Origin: Pseudomonadota bacterium
Lineage (GTDB): Bacteria; Pseudomonadota; Gammaproteobacteria; Burkholderiales; Gallionellaceae
Direction of reading: 5' to 3'
NCBI GenBank assembly: GCA_021800795.1
Contig: JAJYYO010000008.1
Location: 23,082 to 87,081 of the forward strand
DNA length: 64,000 nt
Within the stretch, counting starts at the first letter, position 1. Each line of letters begins with the position of its first letter. Positions 32,154-43,221 of the stretch are shown here, one piece after another. Both the position numbers and the translations under genes were made by a program. The notes below the pieces were generated by a model, which was given only the letters and a program-made list of their open reading frames with translations, was not told where the DNA came from and ran no database searches.

Positions 32154-33968
32154 TTACGAACCGCGGGTATTGCGCTTGCGTTCGTTTTCGGTCAAAAAAC
32201 GCTTGCGGACGCGGATAGAAACCGGCGTGATTTCCACCAGCTCGTCGTCGTCGATGAACTCGACCGCCGATTCCAGCGTAAGCCGCACAGGCGGTGTCAG
32301 ACGAACTGCTTCATCGGTGCCTGAAGAGCGCACGTTGGTGAGCTGTTTGCCCTTGATCGGATTGACGATCAGATCGTTGTCGCGGCTGTGGATGCCGATG
32401 ATCATGCCCTCGTAAAGTTTGTCGCCGGGAACCACGATCATGCGGCCGCGATCTTCCAGCTTCCACAACGCATAGGCCACGGCTTCGCCGGCTTCGGACG
32501 AAATCAGCACGCCGTTGCGACGTCCCGGCATGTCGGCCTTGACCGGTGCGTAGTCGTCGAACACGTGCGCCATGATGCCGGTGCCGCGCGTCAGGGTCAT
32601 AAACTCGGACTGGAAGCCGATCAGGCCGCGCGCCGGAATACGGTATTCCAGACGCACACGACCGTGACCGTCCGGCTGCATGTCCTGCAAGTCGCCGCGA
32701 CGACGGCCCAGTTCCTCCATCACGGCGCCCTGATTGGTGTCTTCCACGTCCACCGTCAGCATTTCAAACGGCTCGCACTTCTCGCCGTTGATTTCGCGGT
32801 AAACCACACGCGGCTTGCCCACGCCCATCTCGAAACCTTCACGGCGCATGTTTTCCAGCAATATCGTCAGGTGCAATTCACCGCGACCGGACAGCAGGAA
32901 TACGTCGGTATTGTCGGTTTCCTCGACTCGCAACGCCACGTTGACCAGCAATTCCTTGTTCAGGCGGTCGCGTATCTGGCGGCTGGTGATCAGCTTGCCT
33001 TCCTGGCCGCACAGCGGCGAGGTATTCACCATCAAATTCATGCTCAGCGTCGGCTCGTCGATCTTGGGCAGCGGCAGCGCTTCGGGTTTGCTCACATCGG
33101 CAATCGTCACGCCGATACCGATCTCGTCGATCCCGTTGATCAGCACGATATCGCCTGCCATCGCTTCATCCAGCAACACGCGTTCGATGCCGCGGAAACC
33201 CAGCACCTGATTGACGCGCGCTTTTTTGGATGACTTGTCGCCGTTCATCACCATCACTTCCTGGCCCGGGCGTATCTTGCCGCGTGTCACGCGACCTACG
33301 CCGATACGACCGACGAAACTGGAATAATCCAGCGCGGAAATTTGCAGTTGCAGCGGCTCTTCGGTTGCGGCCACACTGGGTGCGGGAACGCTCTCAAGCA
33401 CGACATCCAGCAACGCGAACATGTTGTCTGTTACATCCTCAAGTTTCGTCTTGGCAAACCCCAGCAACGCTGAAGCGTACACGACGGGAAAGTCCAGCTG
33501 TTCGTCGGTCGCGCCCAGCTTGTCGAACAGATCAAAGGTCTGATCCACCACCCAGTCCGGACGTGCGCCCGGACGATCCACCTTGTTGATCACCACTATC
33601 GGGCGCAGGCCCAGGGCCAGTGCTTTTTTGGTCACGAAACGGGTTTGCGGCATCGGGCCGTCCACCGCATCCACCAGCAGCAGCACGCCGTCGACCATGC
33701 CCAGCACGCGCTCGACCTCACCGCCGAAGTCGGCGTGACCCGGTGTGTCCACGATATTGATATGCACGCCTTTGAATTCGACCGCGCAGTTCTTCGCCAG
33801 AATGGTGATCCCGCGTTCTTTTTCCAGATCGTTGTTGTCCATCACACGTTCAGCAACGTGTTGGTGAGCGGAGAAAGAGCCTGCCTGAGACAGCAGTTTA
33901 TCGACCAGGGTAGTCTTACCGTGATCGACGTGGGCGATAATGGCGATATTGCGAAGTTGGCGTGACAT
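32154..33968 (-). CDS. typA: ribosome-associated translational GTPase BipA/TypA
   Basis: TypA is an EF-G-like GTPase that helps ribosome assembly and stress growth. In 604 residues: G1 [16 protein letters not shown]3 [13 protein letters not shown]4 [10 protein letters not shown], then domain II, EF-G III/V-like parts ([18 protein letters not shown]) and the BipA-specific C-terminal domain. The gene stands alone with a GC-rich terminator behind it and a TAGAAT -10 about 35 nt upstream. Confidence 0.97.
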   Translation of the reverse strand: MSRQLRNIAIIAHVDHGKTTLVDKLLSQAGSFSAHQHVAERVMDNNDLEKERGITILAKNCAVEFKGVHINIVDTPGHADFGGEVERVLGMVDGVLLLVDAVDGPMPQTRFVTKKALALGLRPIVVINKVDRPGARPDWVVDQTFDLFDKLGATDEQLDFPVVYASALLGFAKTKLEDVTDNMFALLDVVLESVPAPSVAATEEPLQLQISALDYSSFVGRIGVGRVTRGKIRPGQEVMVMNGDKSSKKARVNQVLGFRGIERVLLDEAMAGDIVLINGIDEIGIGVTIADVSKPEALPLPKIDEPTLSMNLMVNTSPLCGQEGKLITSRQIRDRLNKELLVNVALRVEETDNTDVFLLSGRGELHLTILLENMRREGFEMGVGKPRVVYREINGEKCEPFEMLTVDVEDTNQGAVMEELGRRRGDLQDMQPDGHGRVRLEYRIPARGLIGFQSEFMTLTRGTGIMAHVFDDYAPVKADMPGRRNGVLISSEAGEAVAYALWKLEDRGRMIVVPGDKLYEGMIIGIHSRDNDLIVNPIKGKQLTNVRSSGTDEAVRLTPPVRLTLESAVEFIDDDELVEITPVSIRVRKRFLTENERKRNTRGS

Positions 33969-34001
33969 TGGATACAGCCTTGCTAAATGTATGGGGGGCG
34001 C

Positions 34002-34007
34002 ATTCTA
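34002..34007 (-). promoter_or_regulatory. candidate -10 element for typA
   Basis: TAGAAT followed by GCGCC lies 34 nt upstream of the typA start on the minus strand, the same word as in the rpsB and ndk promoters. No convincing -35 was seen at 16-18 nt. Confidence 0.4.
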
Positions 34008-34071
34008 CCACAGGCGGCAAAACAAAATTCGCCAACTAACGGGCATGGCAAATTTCACGTTTAAAGAACCC

Positions 34072-34097
34072 GTTTGAATTTACCGGGAAATTCAAAC
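34072..34097. repeat. perfect 10-bp inverted repeat between typA and der
   Basis: GTTTGAATTT (34072-34081) and AAATTCAAAC (34088-34097) surround the loop ACCGGG. It lies 57 nt after the der stop. No T run follows, so termination is uncertain; a protein-binding site is possible. Confidence 0.6.
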
Positions 34098-34153
34098 TCA
34101 TCTGCATGCGGGGACAGACTGATCTGCCGCCCCGTGCCAAGGGCTTTCAAACG

Positions 34154-35563
34154 CTACTGTTTGCCGTAAAGTTTGCGGCCGCGTATCCGCGCACGGTGCG
34201 CAGCGCGCTGTTCGGCTTCGGTCAGCGCGCGGGGCTTCTTGCCCTCGAACGGGTTCTTGCTGGAGTTATACTGAATCTTCAACGGCGTACCCTGCAGCTT
34301 GAAAATCTCGGCAAAAGATCGTTCCAGATAGCGCGTATAACTGGCCGGAATATTGTCCAGACCGCTGCCGTGAACCACGATCAGCGGAGGATTGCTGCCG
34401 CCCTGATGGGCGTAGCGCATCTTGGGCAGAAAACGTCCGACCTTGGGCGGCGCCTGCTTCTCAATTGCGCCGATCAGGGCGCGCGTAAGTTTGGGCGTGG
34501 AAAGTTTGGCCATCGCCGCGTCATAGGCCTCATCGACTGACTTGAGCACGTTGACGATACCGCTGCCGTTCAGCGCGGAAATATAATGGCGTTTGGCAAA
34601 GCCCAGAAAATGCAGCTTGCGCTCGATGTCGCTTTTGACCATCTCGCGCTGGTGATTATCCAGTCCGTCCCACTTGTTCACCGCCAGCACCAGCGCGCGC
34701 CCTGCCTGCAGCACGAAGTCCGCCACATGCGCATCCTGTTCGGTGATCTGATCGCGGGCATCCACCACCAGCACCACCACATTGGCGTCTTCAATCGCCT
34801 GCATGGTCTTGATCACGGAAAATTTTTCGATCGCCTCATCGACCTTGCCGCGGCGGCGTACGCCGGCCGTATCGATGATGGTGTACTGTTTCCCTTCGCG
34901 CTCGAAATCGATGTAGATGGAATCGCGCGTGGTGCCGGGCTGATCGAAGGCGATTACGCGCTGCTCGCCCAGAATGGCATTCACCAGTGTGGATTTCCCG
35001 ACATTCGGGCGCCCCACGATCGCCAGCTTGGGCGGATGTTCATGATTAACCTCTTCCTCATCGAGCTCAACGGGGAAATTTTCCAGCGCGATCTCGACCA
35101 CTTCCACCACATTGTCGCCATGTGCGGAGGAAATCGGGTACGGCTCGCCCAATCCCAGCTCGAAAAATTCGGCGGTGACGCGCGCGCGATTCATGCCTTC
35201 CGCCTTGTTGACCAGCAACAATATCGGCTTGCCGGTCTTGCGCAATTCGGTGGCGATAATCAGATCCTGCGGGGTACAACCGGCTCGTCCATCCACCAGA
35301 AACAGCACCATGTCCGCCTCATCCACCGCCTGGCGGCTTTGCCTGGCCATTTCGAACATGATGCCGTCTTTGGCGACAGGTTCCAGCCCGCCGGTATCGA
35401 CCACCAGATAAGGGCGCTCGCCCACGCGGCCGCGTCCGTAATGACGATCACGGGTCAACCCCGGCTGATCGGCCACCAGTGCGTCGCGGCTGCGCGTCAG
35501 GCGATTGAATAAAGTGGACTTACCCACATTCGGACGACCAACTAATACAAGTGTGGGTAACAT
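34154..35563 (-). CDS. der: ribosome biogenesis GTPase Der (EngA)
   Basis: Der is an essential double GTPase in 50S subunit maturation. The 469 residues show two G domains, each starting GRPNVGKST (residues 8-16 and about 185), with DTGGLEP and [10 protein letters not shown] switch-II motifs and NKAEG/NKWDG G4 motifs, plus a C-terminal KH-like domain ending in a basic tail. It is the last gene of the ndk-to-der cluster, 27 nt after bamB. Confidence 0.98.
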   Translation of the reverse strand: MLPTLVLVGRPNVGKSTLFNRLTRSRDALVADQPGLTRDRHYGRGRVGERPYLVVDTGGLEPVAKDGIMFEMARQSRQAVDEADMVLFLVDGRAGCTPQDLIIATELRKTGKPILLLVNKAEGMNRARVTAEFFELGLGEPYPISSAHGDNVVEVVEIALENFPVELDEEEVNHEHPPKLAIVGRPNVGKSTLVNAILGEQRVIAFDQPGTTRDSIYIDFEREGKQYTIIDTAGVRRRGKVDEAIEKFSVIKTMQAIEDANVVVLVVDARDQITEQDAHVADFVLQAGRALVLAVNKWDGLDNHQREMVKSDIERKLHFLGFAKRHYISALNGSGIVNVLKSVDEAYDAAMAKLSTPKLTRALIGAIEKQAPPKVGRFLPKMRYAHQGGSNPPLIVVHGSGLDNIPASYTRYLERSFAEIFKLQGTPLKIQYNSSKNPFEGKKPRALTEAEQRAAHRARIRGRKLYGKQ

Positions 35564-35590
35564 ATTGAGTTATTGATTATTAATTGGCAA

Positions 35591-36730
35591 CTAATGAATA
35601 GACAAAGAATAAACACTGCCGCTGCGCGTCTGCACCAGCAATCCCTTATCCATTGCCACGGGCGCCACCTCGATGGCACCGCCATCAAGCTTGATGCGCG
35701 CTACAAAGCGCCCATCCGAACGGCTCAAAGCATGCAGAAAACCCTCACGGTCACCGACCACTACAAAATCATCCTGCGCATAAGGCGCGGAAAGTTCGCG
35801 CCTCAACAGCTGTTCGTTCTTCCACACTGTGCTGCCGGTATCTTTATCCAGCGCCATCACAACACTCTGAGAATCGCTGAGGTAAATATTTTTTTGCAAT
35901 ATAAACAATGAGTTATAACTATCAATCTCACGATTCCACAGAGCGTTTCCCTGTACTGCCTCATAACAGGCCAATCGACCCTGAAAAGCGATCGCGCACA
36001 CTTCATCGTCGCTCATCACAGGATTGCTGGTGATGTCGCTGATGCGTTCCAGCTCGGTATTGCCGCGGGGTTGCGACACCGTGTTTTCCCACAGCAAGGA
36101 TCCGTCCGACAATTTAATGGCGATCAATTTACCGCCGGCAAAACCGGCATACGCGATGCCGCGACGCACCGTAACCCCCGCATGACTGCGCACAATCAGC
36201 GCAGGCGTGCTGTGCTCATATATCCACAGCTGTTTTCCGTCTGCAACGCTCAAGCCGGTAATGCGGCCATCGCCGCTGCGCACGATCACACGGCCGTCGG
36301 CCACCTGTGGCACGCCCAGCACTTCGCTCGAAACAGTATGCTTCCAGCGCAACTTGCCATCTTCGCCGAAAGCCTGAACCTCGCCTTTGTCGCTGCCTAT
36401 CAGCACCAACCCTTCGCCACTGCCCACACCCGCCGAAACGACAAGTTTGGTATCAACGCGCCAGAGTTCCCGCCCCGTCGCACGATCAAGACGCGTAAGC
36501 TCTCCCTTGCCCGATACACCGTAAACCGCATTCTGAGTCAGAGCGGGTTGAAAGGGATTGGCACCCGAATCGCCGAAGCTGGCATGCCAGCGTTCGGTAA
36601 ATTTGGCAGTCTCGTTGAAAGCGGCCAGCTGGGCAGGCTGGGGACCCTCGGGCGTAGATCCCATCCAGCCCTTGATTGTGGAGCAGCCGCTCAAAGCCAG
36701 CAACACCACCCAAAAAAACAACACCTTCAT
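35591..36730 (-). CDS. bamB: outer membrane assembly lipoprotein BamB
   Basis: BamB is the beta-propeller lipoprotein that binds BamA. A lipobox (LLALSGCS, Cys about 16) ends the signal peptide. The remaining sequence consists of PQQ-like blades with the recurring pattern LDRATGRELWR, GKLRWKH, DGKQLWIYE, KDTGSTVWKN. The 379-residue length is normal. Overlap of 4 nt with the yfgM-like gene indicates translational coupling. The bamB-der adjacency is conserved in beta- and gammaproteobacteria. Confidence 0.96.
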   Translation of the reverse strand: MKVLFFWVVLLALSGCSTIKGWMGSTPEGPQPAQLAAFNETAKFTERWHASFGDSGANPFQPALTQNAVYGVSGKGELTRLDRATGRELWRVDTKLVVSAGVGSGEGLVLIGSDKGEVQAFGEDGKLRWKHTVSSEVLGVPQVADGRVIVRSGDGRITGLSVADGKQLWIYEHSTPALIVRSHAGVTVRRGIAYAGFAGGKLIAIKLSDGSLLWENTVSQPRGNTELERISDITSNPVMSDDEVCAIAFQGRLACYEAVQGNALWNREIDSYNSLFILQKNIYLSDSQSVVMALDKDTGSTVWKNEQLLRRELSAPYAQDDFVVVGDREGFLHALSRSDGRFVARIKLDGGAIEVAPVAMDKGLLVQTRSGSVYSLSIH

Positions 36731-37365
36731 TTCGACGCTCCGTATGCATCCATCTTCATCTGAACCAGATTGCGATAAGCGCTCTTGTCATCCAGTTTGT
36801 CGTAGGCCTGCTGGTATGCGGCACGCGCTTCAAGCGGTTTACCCTGAGCTGCCAGCACATCGCCCTTCAGATCGGCATACAAGGCATCAAACGAAGCCGG
36901 GCGCTTGGCATCCAGCATTTTTTGAGCGCCGGCATAATCTTTTTCATCCAGCAATATCGAGGCCATGCGCAGTCTGGCAACGCTCTTCAACCCCTCCTCA
37001 GCGGCATGTTCAATAACCCATTGCAATTGCGACTTGGCACGCAGCGGTTCATGGCCCAGCTCATTGACCTGGGCAGCGATCAGGGCCGCACGCGGAGCAT
37101 AAGGCGTGGAGGCGTATTTATCCATTACCGCAGCGGCCGCATCGTTGACCCGTTTGGCATCATTGCTCGCCAGTTGCTCGACAAATTGCTGATACAGCGT
37201 CGCCGCCTCGGTCTCCTGCTTGTTATGGTAATACTGCCAGCCGCGCCAGCCACCCATACCGACCACCACGACCAGTACGATGCCGAGCATCCAGGTTCCG
37301 TTGTCTTTCCACCACGTCTTGAGCGTGTCGAGTTGCTCCTGTTCCTGCAAATCCAAAACTGCCAT
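36727..37365 (-). CDS. YfgM-family tetratricopeptide ancillary SecYEG/PpiD protein
   Basis: YfgM is an inner-membrane protein with a periplasmic TPR domain that works with PpiD at the Sec translocon. The 212 residues show a short cytoplasmic start (DLQEQEQLDTLKTWWKDNG), one membrane helix (TWMLGIVLVVVVGMGGW) and TPR-like helices after it. It lies between hisS (4 nt) and bamB (overlap 4 nt), the family's standard position. Confidence 0.92.
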   Translation of the reverse strand: MAVLDLQEQEQLDTLKTWWKDNGTWMLGIVLVVVVGMGGWRGWQYYHNKQETEAATLYQQFVEQLASNDAKRVNDAAAAVMDKYASTPYAPRAALIAAQVNELGHEPLRAKSQLQWVIEHAAEEGLKSVARLRMASILLDEKDYAGAQKMLDAKRPASFDALYADLKGDVLAAQGKPLEARAAYQQAYDKLDDKSAYRNLVQMKMDAYGASK

Positions 37366-37369
37366 GGTT

Positions 37370-38644
37370 TTACTCCTGCTTGATTAATTTGTTAACAGCT
37401 GCGGTGAGATTTTCAACGCTCACACGCACTTGCGCACCGCCCTGCATCGGTTTGACGCTGACTTCATTCGCCGCCACTTCATCATCCCCGATTACCACCG
37501 CCATGCGCGCGCAACTGGCATCGGCCTTTTTCATTTGCGACTTGAAACTGCCGCCGCCGCAATGCAACAGCACGCGCAGATTTCCGTCGCGCAACTGTTC
37601 GGCAACAGTGCTGGCAAGTTTACCGGCCAACTCACCCTGATGCACCACGTACACATCCACGCCGGGTTTGGGCAGCGCCATGCCCGATTCCTGCAACAGC
37701 ACCAGCAAACGCTCCACGCCCATCGCAAAACCCATCGCGGGCGCCGGCTTGCCGCCGATTTGTTCTACCAGCCCGTCGTAACGGCCACCGGCGCAGATCG
37801 TGCCTTGCGCGCCCAGTTTTGTCGTCACCCACTCGAACACCGTGCGATTGTAATAATCAAGGCCACGCACCAGACGCGAGTTGATCTCGAACGCTACTCC
37901 ATGCCGTGCAAGAATCTCCTGCACCGCCGCAAAGTGTGTCAGCGCCTCTTCATTCAATTCATCCATCAGCTTCGGCGCGGCCTCGATCAACGCCTGCATC
38001 GCCGGATTCTTGCTGTCCAGTATGCGCAGCGGGTTGCTGTGCAAACGGCGCGTAGCCTCCGCGTCCAGCGATGCCAGATTCTCTTCGAAATAGGCGATCA
38101 GTTTGGCGCGGTGGCGATGGCGACACGCCGAGTCGCCCAGCGTGTTGATCTGCAATGTCACATCCGTCAAGCCCAGCTTCTTCCACAGCCTCGCGCACAT
38201 CAGAATCTGCTCGGCGTCCATATCCGGCCCTGCAAAGCCCAAGGCTTCAACGCCGATCTGATGAAACTGCCGGTAACGCCCCTTTTGCGGACGCTCGTGA
38301 CGGAACATCGGCCCGCTGTAATACAGTCGCTGTGGCGCGTTATACAGCAAATTGTGTTGCAGCACCGCACGCACGCAGGAGGCCGTCCCTTCCGGGCGCA
38401 GTGTCAGATGGTCGCCATTCAGACTGTCCTCGAAACTGTACATCTCCTTTTCCACGATGTCGGTGACTTCACCTATCGCCCGTTTGAACAAGGCGGTGGG
38501 TTCAACCAGCGGCATGCGGATGTTGCGATAGCCGTAACTGGCCAGCCAGCCCTTCACCACGTCCTCAAACCATAACCAGAGTTCCGCCTCGTCCGGCAGA
38601 ATATCATTCATGCCGCGCACGGCTTGCAGTGTTTCGTTACTCAT
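37370..38644 (-). CDS. hisS: histidyl-tRNA synthetase
   Basis: HisS charges tRNA-His. The 424 residues carry class II motif 2 ([20 protein letters not shown]), the histidine-specific segments [15 protein letters not shown] and [17 protein letters not shown], motif 3 ([10 protein letters not shown]) and the C-terminal anticodon-binding domain ([15 protein letters not shown]). Confidence 0.98.
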   Translation of the reverse strand: MSNETLQAVRGMNDILPDEAELWLWFEDVVKGWLASYGYRNIRMPLVEPTALFKRAIGEVTDIVEKEMYSFEDSLNGDHLTLRPEGTASCVRAVLQHNLLYNAPQRLYYSGPMFRHERPQKGRYRQFHQIGVEALGFAGPDMDAEQILMCARLWKKLGLTDVTLQINTLGDSACRHRHRAKLIAYFEENLASLDAEATRRLHSNPLRILDSKNPAMQALIEAAPKLMDELNEEALTHFAAVQEILARHGVAFEINSRLVRGLDYYNRTVFEWVTTKLGAQGTICAGGRYDGLVEQIGGKPAPAMGFAMGVERLLVLLQESGMALPKPGVDVYVVHQGELAGKLASTVAEQLRDGNLRVLLHCGGGSFKSQMKKADASCARMAVVIGDDEVAANEVSVKPMQGGAQVRVSVENLTAAVNKLIKQE

Positions 38645-38655
38645 TTTTTAAATCT

Positions 38656-38685
38656 GGTCAGTAGTAAGTGGTCAGTAGTAAGTGG
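38656..38685. repeat. two tandem copies of a 14-nt unit between hisS and ispG
   Basis: GGTCAGTAGTAAGT occurs twice in tandem; a looser inverted relative (CCACTTCCTACTCACTACTC) lies at 38699-38718 and runs into the ispG stop codon. Confidence 0.85.
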
Positions 38686-38705
38686 AAAACCCCGCTTACC
38701 ACTTC

Positions 38706-39944
38706 CTACTCACTACTCCCCACTCCCCGTTTTACATATTTTTCTGCCACATAATCGTCCACGATGCCGGTGAATTCCGCCGAGATATTGTCGCCGCGCA
38801 AAGTCATCGCCTTCTCGCCGTCGATATATACCGGGGCGGCAGGCGTTTCTCCCGTGCCGGGCAGGCTGATGCCGATATTCGCCAGCTTGCTCTCGCCGGG
38901 TCCGTTCACCACGCATCCCATCACGGCGACCGTCATGTTCTCCACGCCGTCATACTGCTCGCGCCAGATCGGCATTTGCGTGCGCAGATGCTGCTGTATG
39001 CTTTGCGCCAGTTCCTGAAAAAAACTGCTGGTGGTGCGTCCGCAACCTGGGCATGCGATGACCATGGGCGCGAAGGCACGCATGCCCATGGTCTGCAATA
39101 TCTCCTGCCCCACCAGCACTTCTTTCGTCCGCTCGCCGCCCGGCTCAGGGGTTAAGGAGATGCGGATGGTATCGCCTATGCCTTCCTGCAACAGCACAGA
39201 CAGCGCGGCGGTGGACGCCACGATCCCTTTGGAGCCCATGCCCGCCTCGGTCAGCCCCAGATGCAGAGCGTAATCGCATTGCCCGGCCAGTTGACGATAG
39301 ACGGCAATCAGATCCTGCACTTCGCTGACCTTGCAGGACAGCACGATGCGGTTACGCGCCAACCCCAGCTGTTCTGCGCGTTGCGCACTTTGCAAGGCGG
39401 AGGCGATCAGTGCGGCGCGGGTGACTTCCTTGACATCTTTAGGCGCCGGGAGACGTGCATTTTCATCCATCATGCGCACCACCAGATTCTGATCCAGGCT
39501 TCCCCAGTTCACCCCGATGCGCACCGGCTTATCGTAACGGATCGCCGTCTCGATCATGATGGTAAAGGGATCGTCCTCAAGACGGTTGCGCCCGACATTG
39601 CCCGGGTTGATGCGGTACTTCGCCAGCGCCTGTGCGCAGTCCGGATAGTCGGTCAACAGCCGATGTCCGTTGTAATGAAAATCCCCCACCAGCGGCACAT
39701 AACAGCCAAGCGCGTCCAGCCTGTTGCGGATATTAGCCACAACTGCCGCCGCCTCCGGCGTATTCACCGTGATGCGCACCAGCTCCGAACCCGCTTTTGC
39801 CAACTCAAAGACCTGTTTAGTCGTTGCGTCCACATCGGCGGTGTCGGTGTTGGTCATGGATTGCACGACGATAGGCGCACCTCCTCCCAGCATCACTTTC
39901 CCTACCAGTACCCGTTGCGACGGGCGGCGTAAAATGGCGTCCAT
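38706..39944 (-). CDS. ispG: 4-hydroxy-3-methylbut-2-enyl diphosphate synthase
   Basis: IspG (GcpE) is the [4Fe-4S] enzyme that turns MEcPP into HMBPP in the MEP pathway begun by dxr. The 412 residues start with [20 protein letters not shown] and contain [12 protein letters not shown], the cluster motif CPGCGRT, and GCVVNGPGE further on with the third Cys and Glu ligand. The last residues (KRGVGSSE) are encoded by repeat-like DNA that continues into the spacer, so the extreme C-terminus is probably not conserved. Confidence 0.97.
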   Translation of the reverse strand: MDAILRRPSQRVLVGKVMLGGGAPIVVQSMTNTDTADVDATTKQVFELAKAGSELVRITVNTPEAAAVVANIRNRLDALGCYVPLVGDFHYNGHRLLTDYPDCAQALAKYRINPGNVGRNRLEDDPFTIMIETAIRYDKPVRIGVNWGSLDQNLVVRMMDENARLPAPKDVKEVTRAALIASALQSAQRAEQLGLARNRIVLSCKVSEVQDLIAVYRQLAGQCDYALHLGLTEAGMGSKGIVASTAALSVLLQEGIGDTIRISLTPEPGGERTKEVLVGQEILQTMGMRAFAPMVIACPGCGRTTSSFFQELAQSIQQHLRTQMPIWREQYDGVENMTVAVMGCVVNGPGESKLANIGISLPGTGETPAAPVYIDGEKAMTLRGDNISAEFTGIVDDYVAEKYVKRGVGSSE

Positions 39945-39949
39945 GCTCG

Positions 39950-40798
39950 TTATTGCAGCGTCAGGCGCGCCACATCGCTGCCCGCATTGATGGAGGAAGT
40001 CAGATCCACCGGCTTCTCACGGTAATACAGATGCACCGCTGCCGCATGACCGATCACCAGCGTAAAGGGCGGCACACCCACGACGCGCAATTCGCTGCCC
40101 GATGGATTGACCTGCCTGGACAGCGTCACGCCGGTTTGATCCTTGATTTCAGCCCACGATTCCTTGTCAAACACCAGTCGCAGCGCAGCCTCCACACCCG
40201 CATTCGCAGGCTTCACCTCCGATGCAACCGCATCCGCCGATCGCAGCGCTGACGCCACCACTGCGGACTCAGGCGCTTCGGGAACAGACGAACCGCCCGC
40301 AATGTATTCAGGCAAAGGCAGAGGCGTCTCCACCAGCGCAGCGTCAGGAACCTTTACTGCGGGATGCGGTGCCCTGGCCTGCCAGAGCACAAATCCGGCG
40401 ATACCCAGCGTAATGAACAGCGCGGCGAGCAGCAAATTGACGTTATGCCGGCGCGCCGTTGTCGGGAACGGCGCGTCAACCTGTATCGGCTCTGCTTTCA
40501 CCTGAGTTATTTGAGCGCCCGGCAAGGCATCCAGTAGCGGCTGCGCGTCCATCTGCAACAGCTTGGCATAACTGCGCACAAAACCACGCAAAAAGGCGGT
40601 TTCAGGCAACGCCTGAAAATCGTCCTCCTCAAGGGCTACGATTTGACGATGTGCCAGCTTGATCTTGGCAACCACGTCATCCACGCCCAGCCCCAGATAT
40701 TCGCGTCTCTCGCGAAGCCGGCATCCAACCGAAGGCGGCGTTTTATCGTCCGTCAAGCGATCCGCACTCAGCTCCGGATTATTTTCCTGTTCCATCAT
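39950..40798 (-). CDS. rodZ: cytoskeletal protein RodZ
   Basis: RodZ links MreB to the cell-elongation machinery. The 282 residues contain an N-terminal Xre-like helix-turn-helix ([20 protein letters not shown]), a membrane helix ([19 protein letters not shown], about 118-136), a Pro/Ala-rich periplasmic linker, and a C-terminal DUF4115 domain ([32 protein letters not shown]). Start ATG overlaps the pilF stop (ATGA). Confidence 0.93.
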   Translation of the reverse strand: MMEQENNPELSADRLTDDKTPPSVGCRLRERREYLGLGVDDVVAKIKLAHRQIVALEEDDFQALPETAFLRGFVRSYAKLLQMDAQPLLDALPGAQITQVKAEPIQVDAPFPTTARRHNVNLLLAALFITLGIAGFVLWQARAPHPAVKVPDAALVETPLPLPEYIAGGSSVPEAPESAVVASALRSADAVASEVKPANAGVEAALRLVFDKESWAEIKDQTGVTLSRQVNPSGSELRVVGVPPFTLVIGHAAAVHLYYREKPVDLTSSINAGSDVARLTLQ

Positions 40799-41538
40799 TC
40801 CCCATGCATCAACAATTGAGTTTCACTCGCATCGGGATAATGCTCGCGCAACTTCAAGGCATAACTTGCCTCCGCGTTGCTGTCTCCGACACGGCGCTCG
40901 ATACGAACCCCCAACCACAACTGCTCAGCCGTCATATTTTCGCTTGCAAAACGCGAAAAATTTTTCTTGGCGGCCTGATAATCGCCCTCGGCAAACTTCA
41001 GCTCAGCCATCGCCAGCAATGCCTGTTTCAGATCCGGCTGAACCCGCAGGGCGCGCTGCAGGAAATCCTCGGCATCCCGTGCTTTGCCCGCTTTCTGGAA
41101 ACACAGCCCGGCATTCAGATAAGCGCGCTCGGGCGTGGTATACAAGGGATTCTTCACAGCCGCCATAAAATGCGGGATGGATTCCATCTCACGACCGCGC
41201 TGGCACAAAAACCAGCCATAGTTGTTCTGCGCCTCGGAATCCGTCTTGTCCAGACGCAAGCTTTTCACAAAGTCTTCCTCTGCCTCCTTGTCCTCGCGCA
41301 GCGACATATGGATCAAGCCGCGCACATTGTAAGCCGGCGCGTAATTGCCATCCGCCTGCAATGCCCGCCCGATTTCGGAGAGTGCGACGCCTAACTGATC
41401 GCGCTCCAAATACATTCCCGCCAATTCCGTATGGAGCTTGGCGCTGCTTTGCGCACGTTCTTTTCCCGTCTGCTTTACCTCGCCGCTTGCGCATCCGGCC
41501 AGCAGCACGATCAAACACACTGCAACAAGTTTCGTCAT
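40795..41538 (-). CDS. pilF: type IV pilus biogenesis TPR lipoprotein PilF/PilW
   Basis: PilF (PilW) is the outer-membrane pilotin needed for PilQ secretin assembly. The 247-residue protein has a lipobox LLAGC (Cys16), then about six TPR helices (for example [52 protein letters not shown]). It overlaps rlmN by 4 nt and rodZ by 4 nt; the rlmN-pilF-rodZ-ispG order is typical. Confidence 0.93.
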   Translation of the reverse strand: MTKLVAVCLIVLLAGCASGEVKQTGKERAQSSAKLHTELAGMYLERDQLGVALSEIGRALQADGNYAPAYNVRGLIHMSLREDKEAEEDFVKSLRLDKTDSEAQNNYGWFLCQRGREMESIPHFMAAVKNPLYTTPERAYLNAGLCFQKAGKARDAEDFLQRALRVQPDLKQALLAMAELKFAEGDYQAAKKNFSRFASENMTAEQLWLGVRIERRVGDSNAEASYALKLREHYPDASETQLLMHGE

Positions 41539-42635
41539 ACCACCTCACCGCTATGCAATAATCGGCTGCGCTTCGTCTTGTCCAGCACCTGCCCTGCCAA
41601 CTGGCCGCAGGCGGCCGCGATGTCATCCCCGCGCGTTTTACGGGTAGTGGTGACAATATCCGCCTGCATCAGCACATCGCGAAAACGCGCGATGGCATCC
41701 GGCCTTGAACGCAAATAAGGCGTTTGCGGAAACGGATTGAACGGAATCAGGTTGAATTTGCACGGCACATCCGCTACCCGCCGCACCAGTTCATGCGCCT
41801 GCTGCACCGAGTCGTTGACGCCGTCGAGCATCACATATTCAAAGGTAATAAAATCGCGCGGCGCGCGCTCAAGATAACGCCGGCAGGCAGCAAGCAGTTC
41901 TTTTAAAGGATATTTCTGATTGATCGGCACCAGTTTGTCGCGCAACGCGTCGTTCGGCGCATGCAAGGAGACCGCCAGCGCCACCGGACATTCTTCGCGC
42001 AGCCTGTCCATCGCCGGCACGATACCTGACGTTGAAACCGTCACGCGGCGGCGCGACAGGCCATAGGCCTGGTCGTCCAGCATCAGGCGCAACGCACTCA
42101 CCGTGTTGCTGAAATTCAAAAGCGGCTCGCCCATGCCCATCATCACCACATTGCTGATCGCCCAGTTACCCTCGGCATTCTTGCCCAACTGATGATTCGC
42201 CCACCACAGCTGACCGATAATTTCCGCAACGCTGAGATTGCGGTTAAATCCCTGTTTGCCGGTCGAGCAGAACGAGCAATCCAGCGCGCAGCCTGCCTGC
42301 GAGGAAATGCACAGCGTGCCGCGCGTAGATTCGGGAATATACACCGCTTCCACGGCATTGCCGGTGCCGACATTCAGCAACCACTTGCGGGTACCGTCAT
42401 CGGACAATTCTTCGCGCAAAATGTCAGACACAACGATGCTTGCGCAATGCGACAATTTTTCACGCAGTGTAGCCGCAATGTCTGTCATCGCAGCGAAATC
42501 GGGCTCCCCGACCTGATATATCCAGCGCAGCAACTGCTTCGCACGGAACGGCTTCTCGCCCATTTCAGTGAGATAGGCGGTCAGCGCATGGGCGTCCAGA
42601 TCGAGAAGATTTTGAGGCATTTGTTGTTTCAACAA
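41535..42635 (-). CDS. rlmN: 23S rRNA/tRNA adenine C2 methyltransferase RlmN
   Basis: RlmN methylates A2503 of 23S rRNA and A37 of some tRNAs by radical-SAM chemistry. The 366 residues contain the CxxxCxxC cluster motif [35 protein letters not shown] and the resolving C-terminal Cys region. It starts one base after the ndk stop region and overlaps pilF. Confidence 0.97.
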   Translation of the reverse strand: MLKQQMPQNLLDLDAHALTAYLTEMGEKPFRAKQLLRWIYQVGEPDFAAMTDIAATLREKLSHCASIVVSDILREELSDDGTRKWLLNVGTGNAVEAVYIPESTRGTLCISSQAGCALDCSFCSTGKQGFNRNLSVAEIIGQLWWANHQLGKNAEGNWAISNVVMMGMGEPLLNFSNTVSALRLMLDDQAYGLSRRRVTVSTSGIVPAMDRLREECPVALAVSLHAPNDALRDKLVPINQKYPLKELLAACRRYLERAPRDFITFEYVMLDGVNDSVQQAHELVRRVADVPCKFNLIPFNPFPQTPYLRSRPDAIARFRDVLMQADIVTTTRKTRGDDIAAACGQLAGQVLDKTKRSRLLHSGEVV

Positions 42636-42636
42636 A

Positions 42637-43062
42637 TTAACGTGAGTAGACGTTCATCGCCGGGAAGAAATAGGCGATTTCAACTGCTGCCGTTTCGGCC
42701 GCATCGGAACCATGCACTGCATTCGCGTCGATGCTGTCGGCGAAATCGGCGCGGATGGTGCCCTTGTCCGCCTTTTTCGGGTCCGTCGCGCCCATCAGGT
42801 CACGGTTTTTCAGAATCGCGCCTTCGCCTTCCAGCGCCTGGATCATTACCGGGCCGGAAATCATGAAGTTGACCAGATCGTTGAAGAACGGACGTGCAGC
42901 GTGCACAGCATAAAAACCTTCCGCCTCGCTGCGGGACAACTGAACCATGCGTGCGGCGATGATCTTCAGGCCGGCGCCTTCAAAACGGGAATAGATTTGA
43001 CCGATGACATTTTTTGCAACGGCATCGGGTTTGATAATCGACAGGGTACGCTCAACAGCCAT
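42637..43062 (-). CDS. ndk: nucleoside diphosphate kinase
   Basis: Ndk equilibrates nucleoside di- and triphosphates. The 141-residue protein starts [20 protein letters not shown] and holds the active-site histidine in NAVHGSDA near residue 117. It leads the cluster that ends at der, with an extended -10 promoter upstream. Confidence 0.98.
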   Translation of the reverse strand: MAVERTLSIIKPDAVAKNVIGQIYSRFEGAGLKIIAARMVQLSRSEAEGFYAVHAARPFFNDLVNFMISGPVMIQALEGEGAILKNRDLMGATDPKKADKGTIRADFADSIDANAVHGSDAAETAAVEIAYFFPAMNVYSR

Positions 43063-43107
43063 GCTAAATTCTCCAGAACTTTAAGTTTAATAAAATAACG
43101 ACCGCGC

Positions 43108-43142
43108 ATTCTAGCAGGGTTTGCCTGCCCTGTCGCCGTCAA
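43108..43142 (-). promoter_or_regulatory. candidate promoter for ndk cluster
   Basis: TGCTAGAAT (extended -10; TAGAAT at 43113-43108) is followed by GCGCGG, as at rpsB and typA. TTGACG at 43142-43137 is the nearest -35-like hexamer but sits 23 nt away, too far for a standard promoter, so only the -10 is supported. Confidence 0.4.
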
Positions 43143-43221
43143 GCAACCTTAACTATCGCTTCGCACTCCCTCGCCCCGGCGCCTTGCCACGTTCTTCTCC
43201 CCGGGCTTTAGCCAGGAAAGA

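Noticed and set aside
34072..34097. Inverted repeat as terminator of der
   Set aside because: There is no T run after the stem on either strand; kept only as an inverted repeat.
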